IMG/VR virus record: IMGVR_UViG_3300009103_000001
Coordinates: 124,001-188,000 of that record
DNA from: a virus
DNA length: 64,000 bases
Strand: one strand, 5' to 3'
In this document: piece by piece, positions 34,334-45,700 of the stretch
Layout: the number at the start of each line of letters is the position of its first letter
How positions within the stretch are numbered: position 1 is the first letter of the stretch
Translations under genes and position numbers: made by a program
The notes under the pieces: model-generated
What the model was told of the DNA's origin: nothing
What the model saw: the letters and a program-made list of their open reading frames with translations, nothing else
Databases searched by the model: none

Positions 34334-37300
34334 TGAGTGACGGATGTGGACCTGACATAGTAAAATATTTTATTGTAGAACCTGGTGGTAGTGGTTCTGC
34401 AACGTTAACTGGGGTTACTGGTAATTTTAGTGTTTGTTCTGGAACAACATTTTTAAACACCATATCTGGTTGTACAGATAATGTTAATTTTAATAATAAT
34501 ATTTTTTATAATAATGGAGAAGTATTATTTGATTCCACTTTAACCGCCTGTACGGGAATATACACATCAAACATATATGGTTGTTCACCAATAACAGTTC
34601 AGGACGATTTAATATTAAATAGTGGTTTAACTTTTAATACGATAACTAATAATAATATTTTAGATAGGGTATTAGTTGTTAATAGTGGTGGTACTGTGGA
34701 ATATAGAGATGTTAGTTCTATTGCACCAGAAGCGAAACTACAAAACACATATTTTGTTTCCTCATTAAGTGGTGACAATTCTACGGCTTTGGTTGGGGAC
34801 ATAAATAAGCCTTGGAAAACGATAACGGGTGCTAGAGATGCATTATTAACTGATGCGTTAAGTGGGCAAACTTTAATATATGTATACCCAGGTATATATG
34901 ATGAAGAAGAGATACAATATGAAAATGGTAATATGTATCTATCTCCAGGGGTTTTAATAAAACCACCAAGAAGGTTTCATAGTTTAGATATTATTGGGGT
35001 AAACACGGGAACTAAAACTTTTACTGTTAATGGTAATTGGGCAACTTATATTACAGTAGGTTCCCAATTTAAAATGATAGGAAGTACAGGAAATGATGGT
35101 ATTTATACCGTTTTTAGTGTTTCTGATGTTGCGGCTACAACCGAAATAATAACTGTAGAACCTATTCCAGATGCTACGGTTGATGGATATATTACTTCTA
35201 ATAGATATATTATTCCTCTAGGTATTGCCCCAACATATGCACCACTATCTTCATCTGCAACAACATTTAATTTGTTTGGTGAAGGTGAAATTTATATTGA
35301 TAAAACCATTGACGATGATTGGGCCAATGGCTTTATTAGTGCCAATAATGATAGTCAGTTATATTGTGATATAAATAAAGCAACTATAGTTAAGGGGATT
35401 ATTTGTGGCTTGGGAGGTGATAGTAATGTTATATTTAAAGGTAATGTTTTATCTGTAACAGAAGATGGTTATGCAATGTCACCCAGAGGAAGCTCTAATT
35501 CTGTATTTGATTTTCAAAAAATTATAAGTTCTGGAACTACTTGGACGTATCGTATTAATGGTTTTAATGGTACAACCGTTCTTAATGCAGGTACATTACA
35601 AAATTATGGTGGTGGTGGATTATATGATGCTCCAATATCGATATCATATATGAGTGGTGGTAGGGCGACTATAAATTGTCCTGAAATAATTGCTGGTGAT
35701 AGTGCTAAATATGGTGTGGTTACAACATTTAATAGTGGTGGTAGATTTGAAGTTAATGGAAATATAATAGCTGGTACTGGAGTTCAGGGCGTTAGTATTA
35801 GTAGAGATACTGGTTGTGAAACAATAATAAATGGTAACATTACGACATATGATTCATATGCGTATATTAACGATAATATTTTAGGTGGTAGTAGTTCTAA
35901 TTCTAAAACTTATATTAATGGTGATATAATTGTAACAAATGGTACAGCAAATGCGATACGACACAATTCCCAAACACTTAGATTAAATGGTGAAATACTA
36001 AATGTTGACCCCTCTGGTACAGGAACAACTTATAACGGTATTAATATTGCTAATTCTGGAAATCTTATAATAGATAATCTTAAAATAAAAACAGATAATG
36101 AATCAATTACCGCAAGTGCTCCTAGAACAGTAAATATAGAAAATGCTTTATATATTGATAAACCATTACATTCCAACATAACAACAACTGGTTTATATAA
36201 TTTTACAGGGACTACAAATGTGGGTGATTTAGTAATATATAATACTCCGACAAATGACAATTCTTTAACTCAGATATTAGGTAGAAATTCTACAACTGGT
36301 GCTATAGAATATGTAGATGTTAATTCTATTATAACTGGAGCAACTTCACAAGATACATTTGTTACAGGATTCACATTTAATAATTCAACTTACGATTTAA
36401 CAATTAAACAAAATGAAGGACAACCTGATTTAGTCTCTAACTTAGCTGTTTTAGCTTCAGACGTATATGTTCTTAGTGGTGTATATAACCCTTCAACAGG
36501 TATTGTAACTTATACAAATTCAACAGGTGGTACATTCCAAGTTAGTGGCTTTACAACAGGTATGACCGATTCTTATACGACTGACGCGTACATAAGTGGT
36601 ACAGAGATACGATTTGATAATAATATTCAGGGGATTAATTTTTATAGTGTAGATTTATTACCATTATTAAGTGGTAAAACCGATAATACAACATTCAATA
36701 GTTATACCGCGATTACCCAAATGCAACTTGATACTAAAGTAGATTCTGCTAATAATGTTGGTGGTGCGAATGAATTTTTTAAAGATAAAAGTGGCACAAC
36801 ATTAAACTTTAGAACCCTTTCAGGTGGTTCAAATACAACAGTTTCTACAGTAGGTGATGTGGTTAAGGTGGACGTTACTATTCCAGCTGATACAAACACA
36901 TTTGTCACAGGATTCACTTATAACGACTCTAATACATTCACTATATCTAGAAATGATGGCGTAGATTTATCGGCCTCTATTAACACAATGACAGGTTTAA
37001 CTGTTAATGGTTCTGTATCAGCAACAACTTATTTTGGTGATGGGTCTAACTTAACAGGCATCTCTACCGATGATAACTTTGTTACAGGTGGTACTTTTAG
37101 TACTGGAACACTTACTTTAGAAAGACAAAACGGTATTGTAACTGTTACAGGGTTTACTAATGATATTGATACATTTAGTACTGGTGGTACTGTAACACAA
37201 GCCGCGACAAGTGGTAGTAGTGAGGTAATAGTACAGATAACTGGAAACGATGGTTTTACACCATATAATATAACAGGATTAACAGATACTTTTGTTAGTG

Positions 37301-39279
37301 ATTTTTCTTTTAGCTCCAATACATTTACAATAACCCAAAATGACGGCTCCACTTTTGATAGTAATTTAAATACGATTGAATTAGGTAATATATTAAGTGC
37401 TGTTACATTTAATATAGCAACATCAGGTACTATTTCAGCCACAACATTTAATGGCGGTACATTTAATGGAACCTTTATTGGTGATGGTAGTGGTTTAACA
37501 GGTATAACAGACAACGATACTTTTGTAACAGGGTTTACATATAATAACGCAAATACATTAACAATAGAAAGAAATGATGGTATTAATTTAAGTACTTCGA
37601 TTAATACAATGACAGGTTTAACTGTTAATGGAACATTATCAGCAACAACTTATTATGGTGACGGAAGTAATTTAACTGGTATTGGTGGGACATTTACAGG
37701 AAACACATCCGCTACTTGTATTACAGATTTATGGGTAACAAACATTAGTGGGTGTAGTCCGGTTACTATAGGTACAGAAGCAATATTTAACCAAGATGTA
37801 AGTGGCGCTACATCTTATTGGACAACCCCAAATACTGGTGGTGGTGGGCCAGGTTCAATGACTCCAGCGATAACGATAACACAACAAGGTAGTAGTCAAA
37901 ATTATTCGGGTCCAGCCATAAAACTTCATAATACAGTTAATAATGAAAATGCTTATTTATTTTATCAAGATGGTGGTAGTGGTGCAGATAATGGTAACGC
38001 ATTTAACTTTATAAGTGACGGTGGTTTTAATTTTGAGGCATCTGGTGACTTTGGAACTGGCGGTACAGGATTTTTCAAAATCGCTAAAGGGCAATCAAGT
38101 TTTATAATAGATGATAATGGGTCAGCACCAAGAACAGATATTAAAATACATAATGCTAATGGTGGTACGGCATACGCAAGATTAAATTTAGGGGCAACTA
38201 ATGATTATTGGTATTTTGAGGCAGATGACATTACTACACCAATGCATATTGGGTGGGATGACGGTGTTACAGAAAAAAATGTTTTTATATTTACTACAGA
38301 TTCAGGAACTATAGATACACCACTTTTCATAACAAGTGGGGCAAGTACAAACCAAGACCTTTTAACTGTTAGTGGAAGAACAAGAACAATAAATTTCCAA
38401 ATGATAAGTGGCGCAACTGATGGTTATATTTTAACTTCAGACGCAGATGGTAACGGTATATGGTTACCAAATATTTTTGTTACAGGAACAACTTTCGCTA
38501 GTAATCAATCAATAACATCAAGAAATGATGGTACAGAGATTTTTAAATTAAGTGGTGGTACGAATGTAACCTTATCAAACCCATCATCAAATCAAATTAA
38601 GATAGATGTAACAGATACCAATACAACAATAACTGGGTTTACTTATGATGACGCTAACACATTCACAATAAGTGATAGTGATGGGTCAAATTATTCTGCT
38701 TCTATTAACACAATGACAGGATTAACCATTAATGGTGATTTAAATGTTAATGGAGAATCAGTATTTAGTGGAAATAGTACAGATGTTGTACAAATATATG
38801 GTTCTGGGTCAACATCTCCAATATTTAGAATTCAAGGTTCAAGTGGTGAGTTGTTTAGTGTAACAGATAGTCTTGTTGGTGAATTATTCGCTGTTAATGA
38901 TATTTCTGGGATACCTATTTTACAAGTATATTCTGATAATAGAATAATATTGGGCGATAATTTAGCCCCATCATTATATACAACCGCTAAAGTAACCGCC
39001 TCATCTGGTTCATCGACATCTATTTATTCAGTACCAGTTAGTGCATATACGGGTGCGTGGTTTGAGTATACGGCTAATGATGGAACAAATTTAAGGGCGG
39101 GTAACATAGCTTCAATATTTACTGCTTCAGATGTTAATCATAATGAAACAACAACCACAGATATTGGGAATACAAACGATTTAATAATGGATGTTTCGGT
39201 TTCTGGTGGTAATGCAACACTAACAGCGTCAGCAACTACGAGTAATTGGGAAATAAAAACAATTATAAGGAGTATTTAA
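34333..39279 (+). CDS. Large tail-fibre/adhesin protein with beta-helix and repeat domains
   Basis: A 1648-residue fibre. The N-terminal 130 residues carry cysteine-containing NxIxGCxP-type repeats (ISGCTD, IYGCSP; a third, ISGCSP, lies near residue 1138). A parallel beta-helix follows at about 138-610, opening with SSLSGDNSTALVGDINKPWK and YVYPGIYDEEEI. Then at least five fibre repeats of the form FVTGFTYNxxNTxTI...DG, mostly followed by NTMTGLTVNG and YYGDGSNLTGI. A C-terminal domain (about 1550-1648) looks like a trimerisation or receptor-binding end. The TGI repeats are common in phage fibres. It has no signal peptide. A glycan or host surface ligand is expected. Confidence 0.8.
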   Translation: MSDGCGPDIVKYFIVEPGGSGSATLTGVTGNFSVCSGTTFLNTISGCTDNVNFNNNIFYNNGEVLFDSTLTACTGIYTSNIYGCSPITVQDDLILNSGLTFNTITNNNILDRVLVVNSGGTVEYRDVSSIAPEAKLQNTYFVSSLSGDNSTALVGDINKPWKTITGARDALLTDALSGQTLIYVYPGIYDEEEIQYENGNMYLSPGVLIKPPRRFHSLDIIGVNTGTKTFTVNGNWATYITVGSQFKMIGSTGNDGIYTVFSVSDVAATTEIITVEPIPDATVDGYITSNRYIIPLGIAPTYAPLSSSATTFNLFGEGEIYIDKTIDDDWANGFISANNDSQLYCDINKATIVKGIICGLGGDSNVIFKGNVLSVTEDGYAMSPRGSSNSVFDFQKIISSGTTWTYRINGFNGTTVLNAGTLQNYGGGGLYDAPISISYMSGGRATINCPEIIAGDSAKYGVVTTFNSGGRFEVNGNIIAGTGVQGVSISRDTGCETIINGNITTYDSYAYINDNILGGSSSNSKTYINGDIIVTNGTANAIRHNSQTLRLNGEILNVDPSGTGTTYNGINIANSGNLIIDNLKIKTDNESITASAPRTVNIENALYIDKPLHSNITTTGLYNFTGTTNVGDLVIYNTPTNDNSLTQILGRNSTTGAIEYVDVNSIITGATSQDTFVTGFTFNNSTYDLTIKQNEGQPDLVSNLAVLASDVYVLSGVYNPSTGIVTYTNSTGGTFQVSGFTTGMTDSYTTDAYISGTEIRFDNNIQGINFYSVDLLPLLSGKTDNTTFNSYTAITQMQLDTKVDSANNVGGANEFFKDKSGTTLNFRTLSGGSNTTVSTVGDVVKVDVTIPADTNTFVTGFTYNDSNTFTISRNDGVDLSASINTMTGLTVNGSVSATTYFGDGSNLTGISTDDNFVTGGTFSTGTLTLERQNGIVTVTGFTNDIDTFSTGGTVTQAATSGSSEVIVQITGNDGFTPYNITGLTDTFVSDFSFSSNTFTITQNDGSTFDSNLNTIELGNILSAVTFNIATSGTISATTFNGGTFNGTFIGDGSGLTGITDNDTFVTGFTYNNANTLTIERNDGINLSTSINTMTGLTVNGTLSATTYYGDGSNLTGIGGTFTGNTSATCITDLWVTNISGCSPVTIGTEAIFNQDVSGATSYWTTPNTGGGGPGSMTPAITITQQGSSQNYSGPAIKLHNTVNNENAYLFYQDGGSGADNGNAFNFISDGGFNFEASGDFGTGGTGFFKIAKGQSSFIIDDNGSAPRTDIKIHNANGGTAYARLNLGATNDYWYFEADDITTPMHIGWDDGVTEKNVFIFTTDSGTIDTPLFITSGASTNQDLLTVSGRTRTINFQMISGATDGYILTSDADGNGIWLPNIFVTGTTFASNQSITSRNDGTEIFKLSGGTNVTLSNPSSNQIKIDVTDTNTTITGFTYDDANTFTISDSDGSNYSASINTMTGLTINGDLNVNGESVFSGNSTDVVQIYGSGSTSPIFRIQGSSGELFSVTDSLVGELFAVNDISGIPILQVYSDNRIILGDNLAPSLYTTAKVTASSGSSTSIYSVPVSAYTGAWFEYTANDGTNLRAGNIASIFTASDVNHNETTTTDIGNTNDLIMDVSVSGGNATLTASATTSNWEIKTIIRSI
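38476..38610 (+). repeat. 135-bp segment duplicated in a second fibre gene (copy 1)
   Basis: The segment encodes the FVTGTTFASNQ...NVTLSNPSSNQIKIDV block and is highly similar to 49186-49320 at both DNA and protein level. It lies inside the 34333-39279 fibre gene. Confidence 0.7.
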
Positions 39280-39280
39280 A

Positions 39281-39973
39281 ATGAGTTTTGGAGATAAGAA
39301 TTTTACATATGGTCCTAGAATAATAAAGGGTGGTTTGGTATTCTATGTAGATGCAGCAAATCCTAAATCTTATGTTAGTGGAGATACAACAACTAATGAC
39401 TTAATTTCAAATATTACTGGAACGCTAGAAAATGGTGTAGGTTACTCAATTGATAATAACGGTAGTTGGTCATTTGACGGTAGTGATGATAATATATCTT
39501 GTGAACCAATAAATGAAATAAATAATGTAACATCATTAACATTTTCGTTTTGGGGTAAAAAGAATGGGTCAGGAGAGGTATTAGGGTTCAACACGATTCA
39601 AGATGTCACCACAGATAAAGTAGTTCTTTACTGGTGGTCAAATGGAATTGTTTATTTTGCTTGTAGAAATGGGGCATCAAATGTAAGTCCTAGCATTTCA
39701 TTATCATATGATACTAATTGGCATCATTTTGTGGGTGTTTATGTTGGTGGGGGTAATTTAAAATTATATGTTGATGGGGAATTATCTGATACTGAAAGCG
39801 GTGCACCAGCATCCCTAAGTTCAAATATTGGTGATAATTTAACCATTGGTTATGTTAATAATAGTAACTATTCAAAAGGAAACATATCAAATGTTAAAAT
39901 ATATAATAGGGCGCTTTCACAAACAGAAATAACACAAAACTATAACGCACTAAAAGTAAGATTCGGATTATAA
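39281..39973 (+). CDS. LamG/concanavalin-like adhesin, single domain
   Basis: A 230-residue protein with a single LamG-like jelly roll. After an N-terminal strap (GLVFYVDAANPKSYVSG, about 18-34) come SWSFDGSDDNISC, LTFSFWGKK, NWHHFVGVYVGGGNLKLYVDG and ISNVKIYNRALSQTEI, the usual order of the LamG_3 fold. It begins one base after the giant fibre gene. It probably binds carbohydrate or stacks in the fibre complex. Confidence 0.8.
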   Translation: MSFGDKNFTYGPRIIKGGLVFYVDAANPKSYVSGDTTTNDLISNITGTLENGVGYSIDNNGSWSFDGSDDNISCEPINEINNVTSLTFSFWGKKNGSGEVLGFNTIQDVTTDKVVLYWWSNGIVYFACRNGASNVSPSISLSYDTNWHHFVGVYVGGGNLKLYVDGELSDTESGAPASLSSNIGDNLTIGYVNNSNYSKGNISNVKIYNRALSQTEITQNYNALKVRFGL

Positions 39974-42771
39974 TGGGGACGACAAGTGGATATATAACTA
40001 GAAATCAAGACTTAATCATTAATATGGATGCAGCTAACTCTCGTTCATATACTAGTGGTAGTACAACTTGTGAATGTTTGGTATCTACAGTATCGGGTAC
40101 TTTTGAGAACGGAACTAGTTTTTCACCAGAATTTGGTGGGGGATGGACATTTGATGGGACAAATGATTATTTAAATTTAGGAAACAGACCAAATATAAAT
40201 CCAGAATTAGATAGTTTTACGTGTAATATTTTTTTTAAGATAGACCCATCTTCTACAAGTAGTAATATTATTGCTAGTAAGGGTAATAATATAACCTCAG
40301 ATATTGGTTGGATGATATATTATTCTAGTACTAATGAGGTTTTAACTGTTAGGTGTAATGGAAACAATACTACATCTCAAAGAGCAGCACAATATATTCC
40401 AATAAATAAGGGTCAAAACTATATGGTTACAATGGTAATTAATAGAACCGATAACACGATTAAAGGTTATTTAAATGGTAGTAATGTTGGTTGGGTAAAT
40501 GGTAATTATAGTCAATCATTTACAGGAAATTCAATATCTGGTTTTGGTTCAATAACAAATAGTGATGACTTTTTAATAGGTGAAAGACCAAATCTAAATT
40601 TACCAATGTTTGGAACTATATATTTTTTTCAAACATATAATTTTGCACTATCTGAAGCACAGGTGTATAGAAATTTTAGTTTTTTTGGTGGTAGGTATGA
40701 TTTATCAGTTCCACCTCCACCTCCAACATTTTTTGATGATTATTCATTTAAATTTGATGGTGTGGATGAGTGGATAAGTTTAGGCGTAATAGATGATTTA
40801 AATGGCGGTATAAGTGATTTTAGTACCTCAACTTGGTTTAAATACGATGGTACTTTAGGTACATTAAGTCATATGATTTTAAGTGGTGGTATAGGTGTTA
40901 CTGATAGATTTTATATTCAATTAATAGCAAACAATACTTTAAGGTATGCTATGGGTGGTGGTTTTGATGATGTCACAATTACCACATTAAGTACTGGAAC
41001 TTGGTATAATTTAATAACTGTACAAAACGGAGCAGATGTAGATATTTATTTAAATGGAAGTTTACAAGGTAGTTTTACCGACCAAATACCTACAAGCAAC
41101 ATTGGTACTATAGTAAAGATTGGAAACTATATAAGTGGCAGTTATTATTGGGATGGTAACATAGATGAGGTGGCAATTTGGAATAGTGTTTTAACAACCG
41201 ACAATATTAACGATATCTACAATAGTGGTACACCCACTGATTTAACAAGTTTAAATCCAGTTGCTTGGTATAGAATGGGAGATAATGCCGTTTACAAATC
41301 ACCACAATGGTTATTACCATCAAATGAAAATAAGGATAAATTCAGTAATTATTCGATGAGTTTTGATGGTACTAATGATTATATTGATTGCGGTGTTCCA
41401 ACTTATTTAGATGGTAGTGAAACGGTAAGTGTTTCAATGTGGGTTAAATTTACAGATGTAACTACCGCTAGTTATACTACACTATTAACTTTAGGTTCTT
41501 CTTCACCAAGAGATTTATTTATGAGAATTAGACCATATGGAACCTCAAGAAGGATTGAGTTTGGTGTGTCTAATAATTTCGCAAGAGCAACAAGTACGGA
41601 ATTTTCTGATTTTTCTTCAGGAGTTTGGTACCACGTAATGGGGTTTTTTAATAGAAATCTTAATGATGGTACTGATTGTGAAATATGGTTAAATGGTTCA
41701 AAAATATTTGATATTGATGTTAATACATCTTTACCCGCAACCATTACAGATAATATGTATTTAGCTGCATTAGGAGAATGGGCACCACTTGAGGGTAGCT
41801 TGTGTGAAGTCGCTGTATGGAATACTGATGAAAGGGCTAACGCGTCAACAATATATAATGGAGGTGTTCCTTCAGACCTTTCAAGTCTTAATCCAAATTC
41901 ATATTATAGATTGGGTGAAAACGCAACATTCAAAGACCCACAATGGCTATTACCAAATAACGAAAATAAAGATAAGGCATCAAATTATTCAATGAGTTTT
42001 GATGGCGCTGATGATTATATAACGGTTCCTAATTTCACAACAAGTGGTGATGATGTAACTATTTCTTTTTGGTTTAAATCTGTAAATTTATCTGGTAGTG
42101 ACCCACATACTACATCTGCATTTGTTTGGGGTGATAGTAATAACTTTGTGTATTATAATGTCAATGAAGTAATTTATGCAAAAATAAATGGAAGTACCTC
42201 AATAATAGTTGCGAATTCTGGTGGTGTACCTCAATTGTTTGGGTTAGGTAATTGGCATCATTTAGCTGTTGTTAAAAACAGTTCTACTGTTACTTGGTGG
42301 ATAGATGGAATTTCTTACTCAGACTTAGGTTCTGGTGGTTCTGGTGGGTTTACAATGAATACAATAGGTTCAGCAACTGCGGGAGCATATTACTTCTTAA
42401 ATGGAAGTATGGATGATGTTGCAATTTTTGATACTGCTTTAAGTAGTGGTGATATAGCAACAGTTTATAATAATGGAACACCATCTGACTTATCTTCCTT
42501 AAATCCATTATGTTATTGGAAACTTGGAGATGACGCAACATTTAACACAAACTGGAGTATCACTGACCTAGGAAATGGTGGGTATTCTGGTGGTACAAGT
42601 AGTAATATGGATATAAATGATAGAGTAGGTGAAGCGCCAAGTAGTTCAGGAAATACAGTTAGTATCAACATGGATATAAACGATAGAGATGGAAATGCAC
42701 CAAATAGTGAAAATAACGCATTAAGTTATAATATGGTATTAAGTGGAAGAACAACTGATGTACCAACATAA
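39973..42771 (+). CDS. Fibre/adhesin with four LamG-like domains
   Basis: A 932-residue protein with four LamG-like modules at about 50-240, 255-455, 465-680 and 685-900. A PPPPP linker at about 247-251 joins modules 1 and 2. Modules 2-3 and 3-4 are separated by the conserved linker peptide WLLPxNENKDKxSNYSMSF. The C-terminus holds two NMDINDR...AP units and the tag SYNMVLSGRTTDVPT. Each module has the family order FDGTNDY..., SxWxK, W(Y/H)xxxxxxN/G, YxDGS and DEVAxW/F(D/N). Spans of repeated DNA make the locus prone to recombination. Confidence 0.82.
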   Translation: MGTTSGYITRNQDLIINMDAANSRSYTSGSTTCECLVSTVSGTFENGTSFSPEFGGGWTFDGTNDYLNLGNRPNINPELDSFTCNIFFKIDPSSTSSNIIASKGNNITSDIGWMIYYSSTNEVLTVRCNGNNTTSQRAAQYIPINKGQNYMVTMVINRTDNTIKGYLNGSNVGWVNGNYSQSFTGNSISGFGSITNSDDFLIGERPNLNLPMFGTIYFFQTYNFALSEAQVYRNFSFFGGRYDLSVPPPPPTFFDDYSFKFDGVDEWISLGVIDDLNGGISDFSTSTWFKYDGTLGTLSHMILSGGIGVTDRFYIQLIANNTLRYAMGGGFDDVTITTLSTGTWYNLITVQNGADVDIYLNGSLQGSFTDQIPTSNIGTIVKIGNYISGSYYWDGNIDEVAIWNSVLTTDNINDIYNSGTPTDLTSLNPVAWYRMGDNAVYKSPQWLLPSNENKDKFSNYSMSFDGTNDYIDCGVPTYLDGSETVSVSMWVKFTDVTTASYTTLLTLGSSSPRDLFMRIRPYGTSRRIEFGVSNNFARATSTEFSDFSSGVWYHVMGFFNRNLNDGTDCEIWLNGSKIFDIDVNTSLPATITDNMYLAALGEWAPLEGSLCEVAVWNTDERANASTIYNGGVPSDLSSLNPNSYYRLGENATFKDPQWLLPNNENKDKASNYSMSFDGADDYITVPNFTTSGDDVTISFWFKSVNLSGSDPHTTSAFVWGDSNNFVYYNVNEVIYAKINGSTSIIVANSGGVPQLFGLGNWHHLAVVKNSSTVTWWIDGISYSDLGSGGSGGFTMNTIGSATAGAYYFLNGSMDDVAIFDTALSSGDIATVYNNGTPSDLSSLNPLCYWKLGDDATFNTNWSITDLGNGGYSGGTSSNMDINDRVGEAPSSSGNTVSINMDINDRDGNAPNSENNALSYNMVLSGRTTDVPT

Positions 42772-42783
42772 TATTTAAATGAT

Positions 42784-45700
42784 ATGATAATAACACATAA
42801 CGGAATAATTGTAATGAATAATGGGACTATCCTAAGTAAGGTGTCAGGTGATGGACCAGGTCCAGGCCCATTCACACCGTTTTCTAACGATTATTCATTT
42901 GAATTTGATGGTACGGATGACTACGTTTCGATTTATAACGGTGCGTCAGGAAGTGGCCCAATACAGTTTACTGCTTCAGATGATTTTTCTATTTCTGCAT
43001 GGATAAAAACATCAAGTCTATCATTAACTAATTATATCTTATCATTTAGGGGTACAGCTTTAATATGGTTAAATACTTTTGCATCAAGTGGAAATATAAG
43101 GGCAAGATTATATTTGAGGGATAATAGCTCAAATGTTGTAACTATATCAACCTTTAATAATTCAACTGGTTGGATTGCTGCAGATACTTGGACTAATGTA
43201 ATAGTCACAAGAAATGGGACAACAAAAGAATTAAATATTTATTTAAATGGACAATCAGCACAACTAACAACATCAGACACCACAACTGATGATTTTACTT
43301 TATACGATAAAATAAGTATAGGAAATGATAATTATACAACTGGTCGCTATTGGTTTGATGGTAAAATAGATGAGGTTTCTATTTTTAATACTGAATTATC
43401 GTCTGGTAATATCTCAACAATCTATAATAATGGTACACCCTCTGATTTAACAAGTTTAAACCCAGTTGTTTGGTATAGAATGGGAGATAATGCCGTTTAC
43501 AAATCACCACAATGGTTACTACCAAATAATGAAAATAAGGATAAGATATCAAATTATTCAATGTCGTTTGATGGTACTAATGATTATGTAGAGACATCTA
43601 ACACTTTTTCATTGTTAGATGGTCAGACAACCGCTACCTTTTCAATGTGGATTAAACCAGATGCCATTGGAGCTTATCAGTATTTGTTTTCAGTAGTTAG
43701 GAGTGCAACGAGTACAGAATTTCAAGTTTCATGTTATTTGGATAATGTAGGTAGGATTAGAGTGTTTGGAGATAGTACAGCAAGATATGTTTATTCAAAT
43801 ACAGGGGTAGTGAGTGCAGGGGTTTGGACTCATCTTTGCGTTACTTTTGATTTATCACAATCACTTGCAGACAGGGTAGCAATCTACGTTGATGGGGTTG
43901 ATGAAGTAGCGGTGGGATTTGCCCAGATGCACCAAACTCAATTCGCAACCTCAACAAGTGGGTTAGCAATAGGAAGAAATCAAAATGGGCATTTACCAAA
44001 TTTTGCAGGATTGATAGACGATGTATCTGTTTGGGATTCTGACCAATCCGCTAATGTTTCTACAATTTATAATGGAGGTGTTCCTTCGGACCTTTCAAGT
44101 CTTAACCCTATTAATTATTGGAGAATGAGTGAAAACGCAACATTCAAAGACCCGCAATGGTTATTGCCAAATAACGAAAATAAAGATAAATTCAGTAATT
44201 ATTCAATGAGTTTTGATGGGACGGATGATTATATAAGTTTAAATTCATTAAATTCAACTTTACAACCTTTATCAGTTGGTACTATATCAATGTGGTGGAA
44301 ACCAACTAACTCAACCCCATCACCTGGTGAGTGTTTATTTAGTGTGGCAAGTACAACAGTTACAAATGATTATTTCGCCATGTATAATACCTCAAGTGGT
44401 AAATTTTATGCCCAATTAAAAGATAACAATACAAATTATTGGGTATTAGAAACTGATACTGCTGTATTTTTAAATGATGCTTGGGCACACGTTGTAATAA
44501 GACATAATGGTACTGAACCAGAATTATATGTTAATGGAAGTAAACCATCACAAACTTTTACAATATCCATAAATAAAACTAAGTGGTGGGATGATATTAC
44601 AATAGAACTAATAAATATAGGTTCTTTAATTTGGTCTGGTGGTCATTCAGGCAAAGCAACTGGTAATATAGATGAAGTTTCTGTTTTTGATTCTGCGTTA
44701 TCGTCTGGTGATATTTCTGCAATTTACAATAATGGTACACCCACTGATTTAACAAGTTTAAATCCCATAGCTTATTATAAAATGGGAGATGACGCAACCT
44801 TCTCTACAAACTGGACCATACCTGACCAAACTGGAAGTAATGATGGCACAAGTGCTAACATGGATATTAATGATAGGGCTGGAGATGCTCCAAGCAGCTC
44901 AGGAAACACAGTTAGTTATAACATGGACATTAATGATAGGGTAGGAGAAGCACCAGGTAGTGAAAACAACGCATTAAGTTATAATATGGTATTAAGTGGA
45001 AGAACCATAGATGTACCAAAAGAACCATTTTCAAAAAATTCAATGAGTTTTGATGGTACGGATGATTATATAGACTTATCACAACAAAATTTAGGAACAA
45101 CAAACACTATTAGTTTATGGTTAAAAAACCCATCAGTTAAAGGTGTAGTACAAGAAACTTTATTAGGTAACCCACTAAACACATTTAATCAATTTTTAAA
45201 TGTTGATTGGAATACCGGTAAAATGTTTTATAAAGACAATTCTAATAATAGAGTTGAATGGAATACTTTATCCAATATTAATAACACTAATTGGAATAAT
45301 ATTATAATTACAAGAGTCGGTGCAACAGTAACTTTATATTTTAATGGGGTAAGTCAAGGAACTGGTACATCTTTTGGTACGTTAGGAGATAGTGAATTTA
45401 GATATTTAGGTATTAATTTTAATAGTAATACACAAGCGTTTGAGGGTAATATTGATGAAATGGCCGTTTGGGATACCGACCAAACATCAAATATCTCAAC
45501 AATATATAATAATGGTGAACCTACTGACTTAACAAGTTTATCTCCACATTTGTGGTTTAGGTTGGGTGAAAACGCAACATTTAAAGACCCACAATGGTTA
45601 ATTCCAAATAACGAAAATAAAGATAAATTCAGTAATTATTCGATGAGTTTTGATGGTACAAATGATTATATTGATTGTGGTGATAGTAATGATTTTAGTT

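Noticed and set aside
37029-37514. A 161-residue open frame on the minus strand inside the giant fibre gene
   Set aside because: Its valine/proline-rich sequence is the complement of the plus-strand Thr/Gly repeats; no leader, no family, and fully inside a strongly supported gene.
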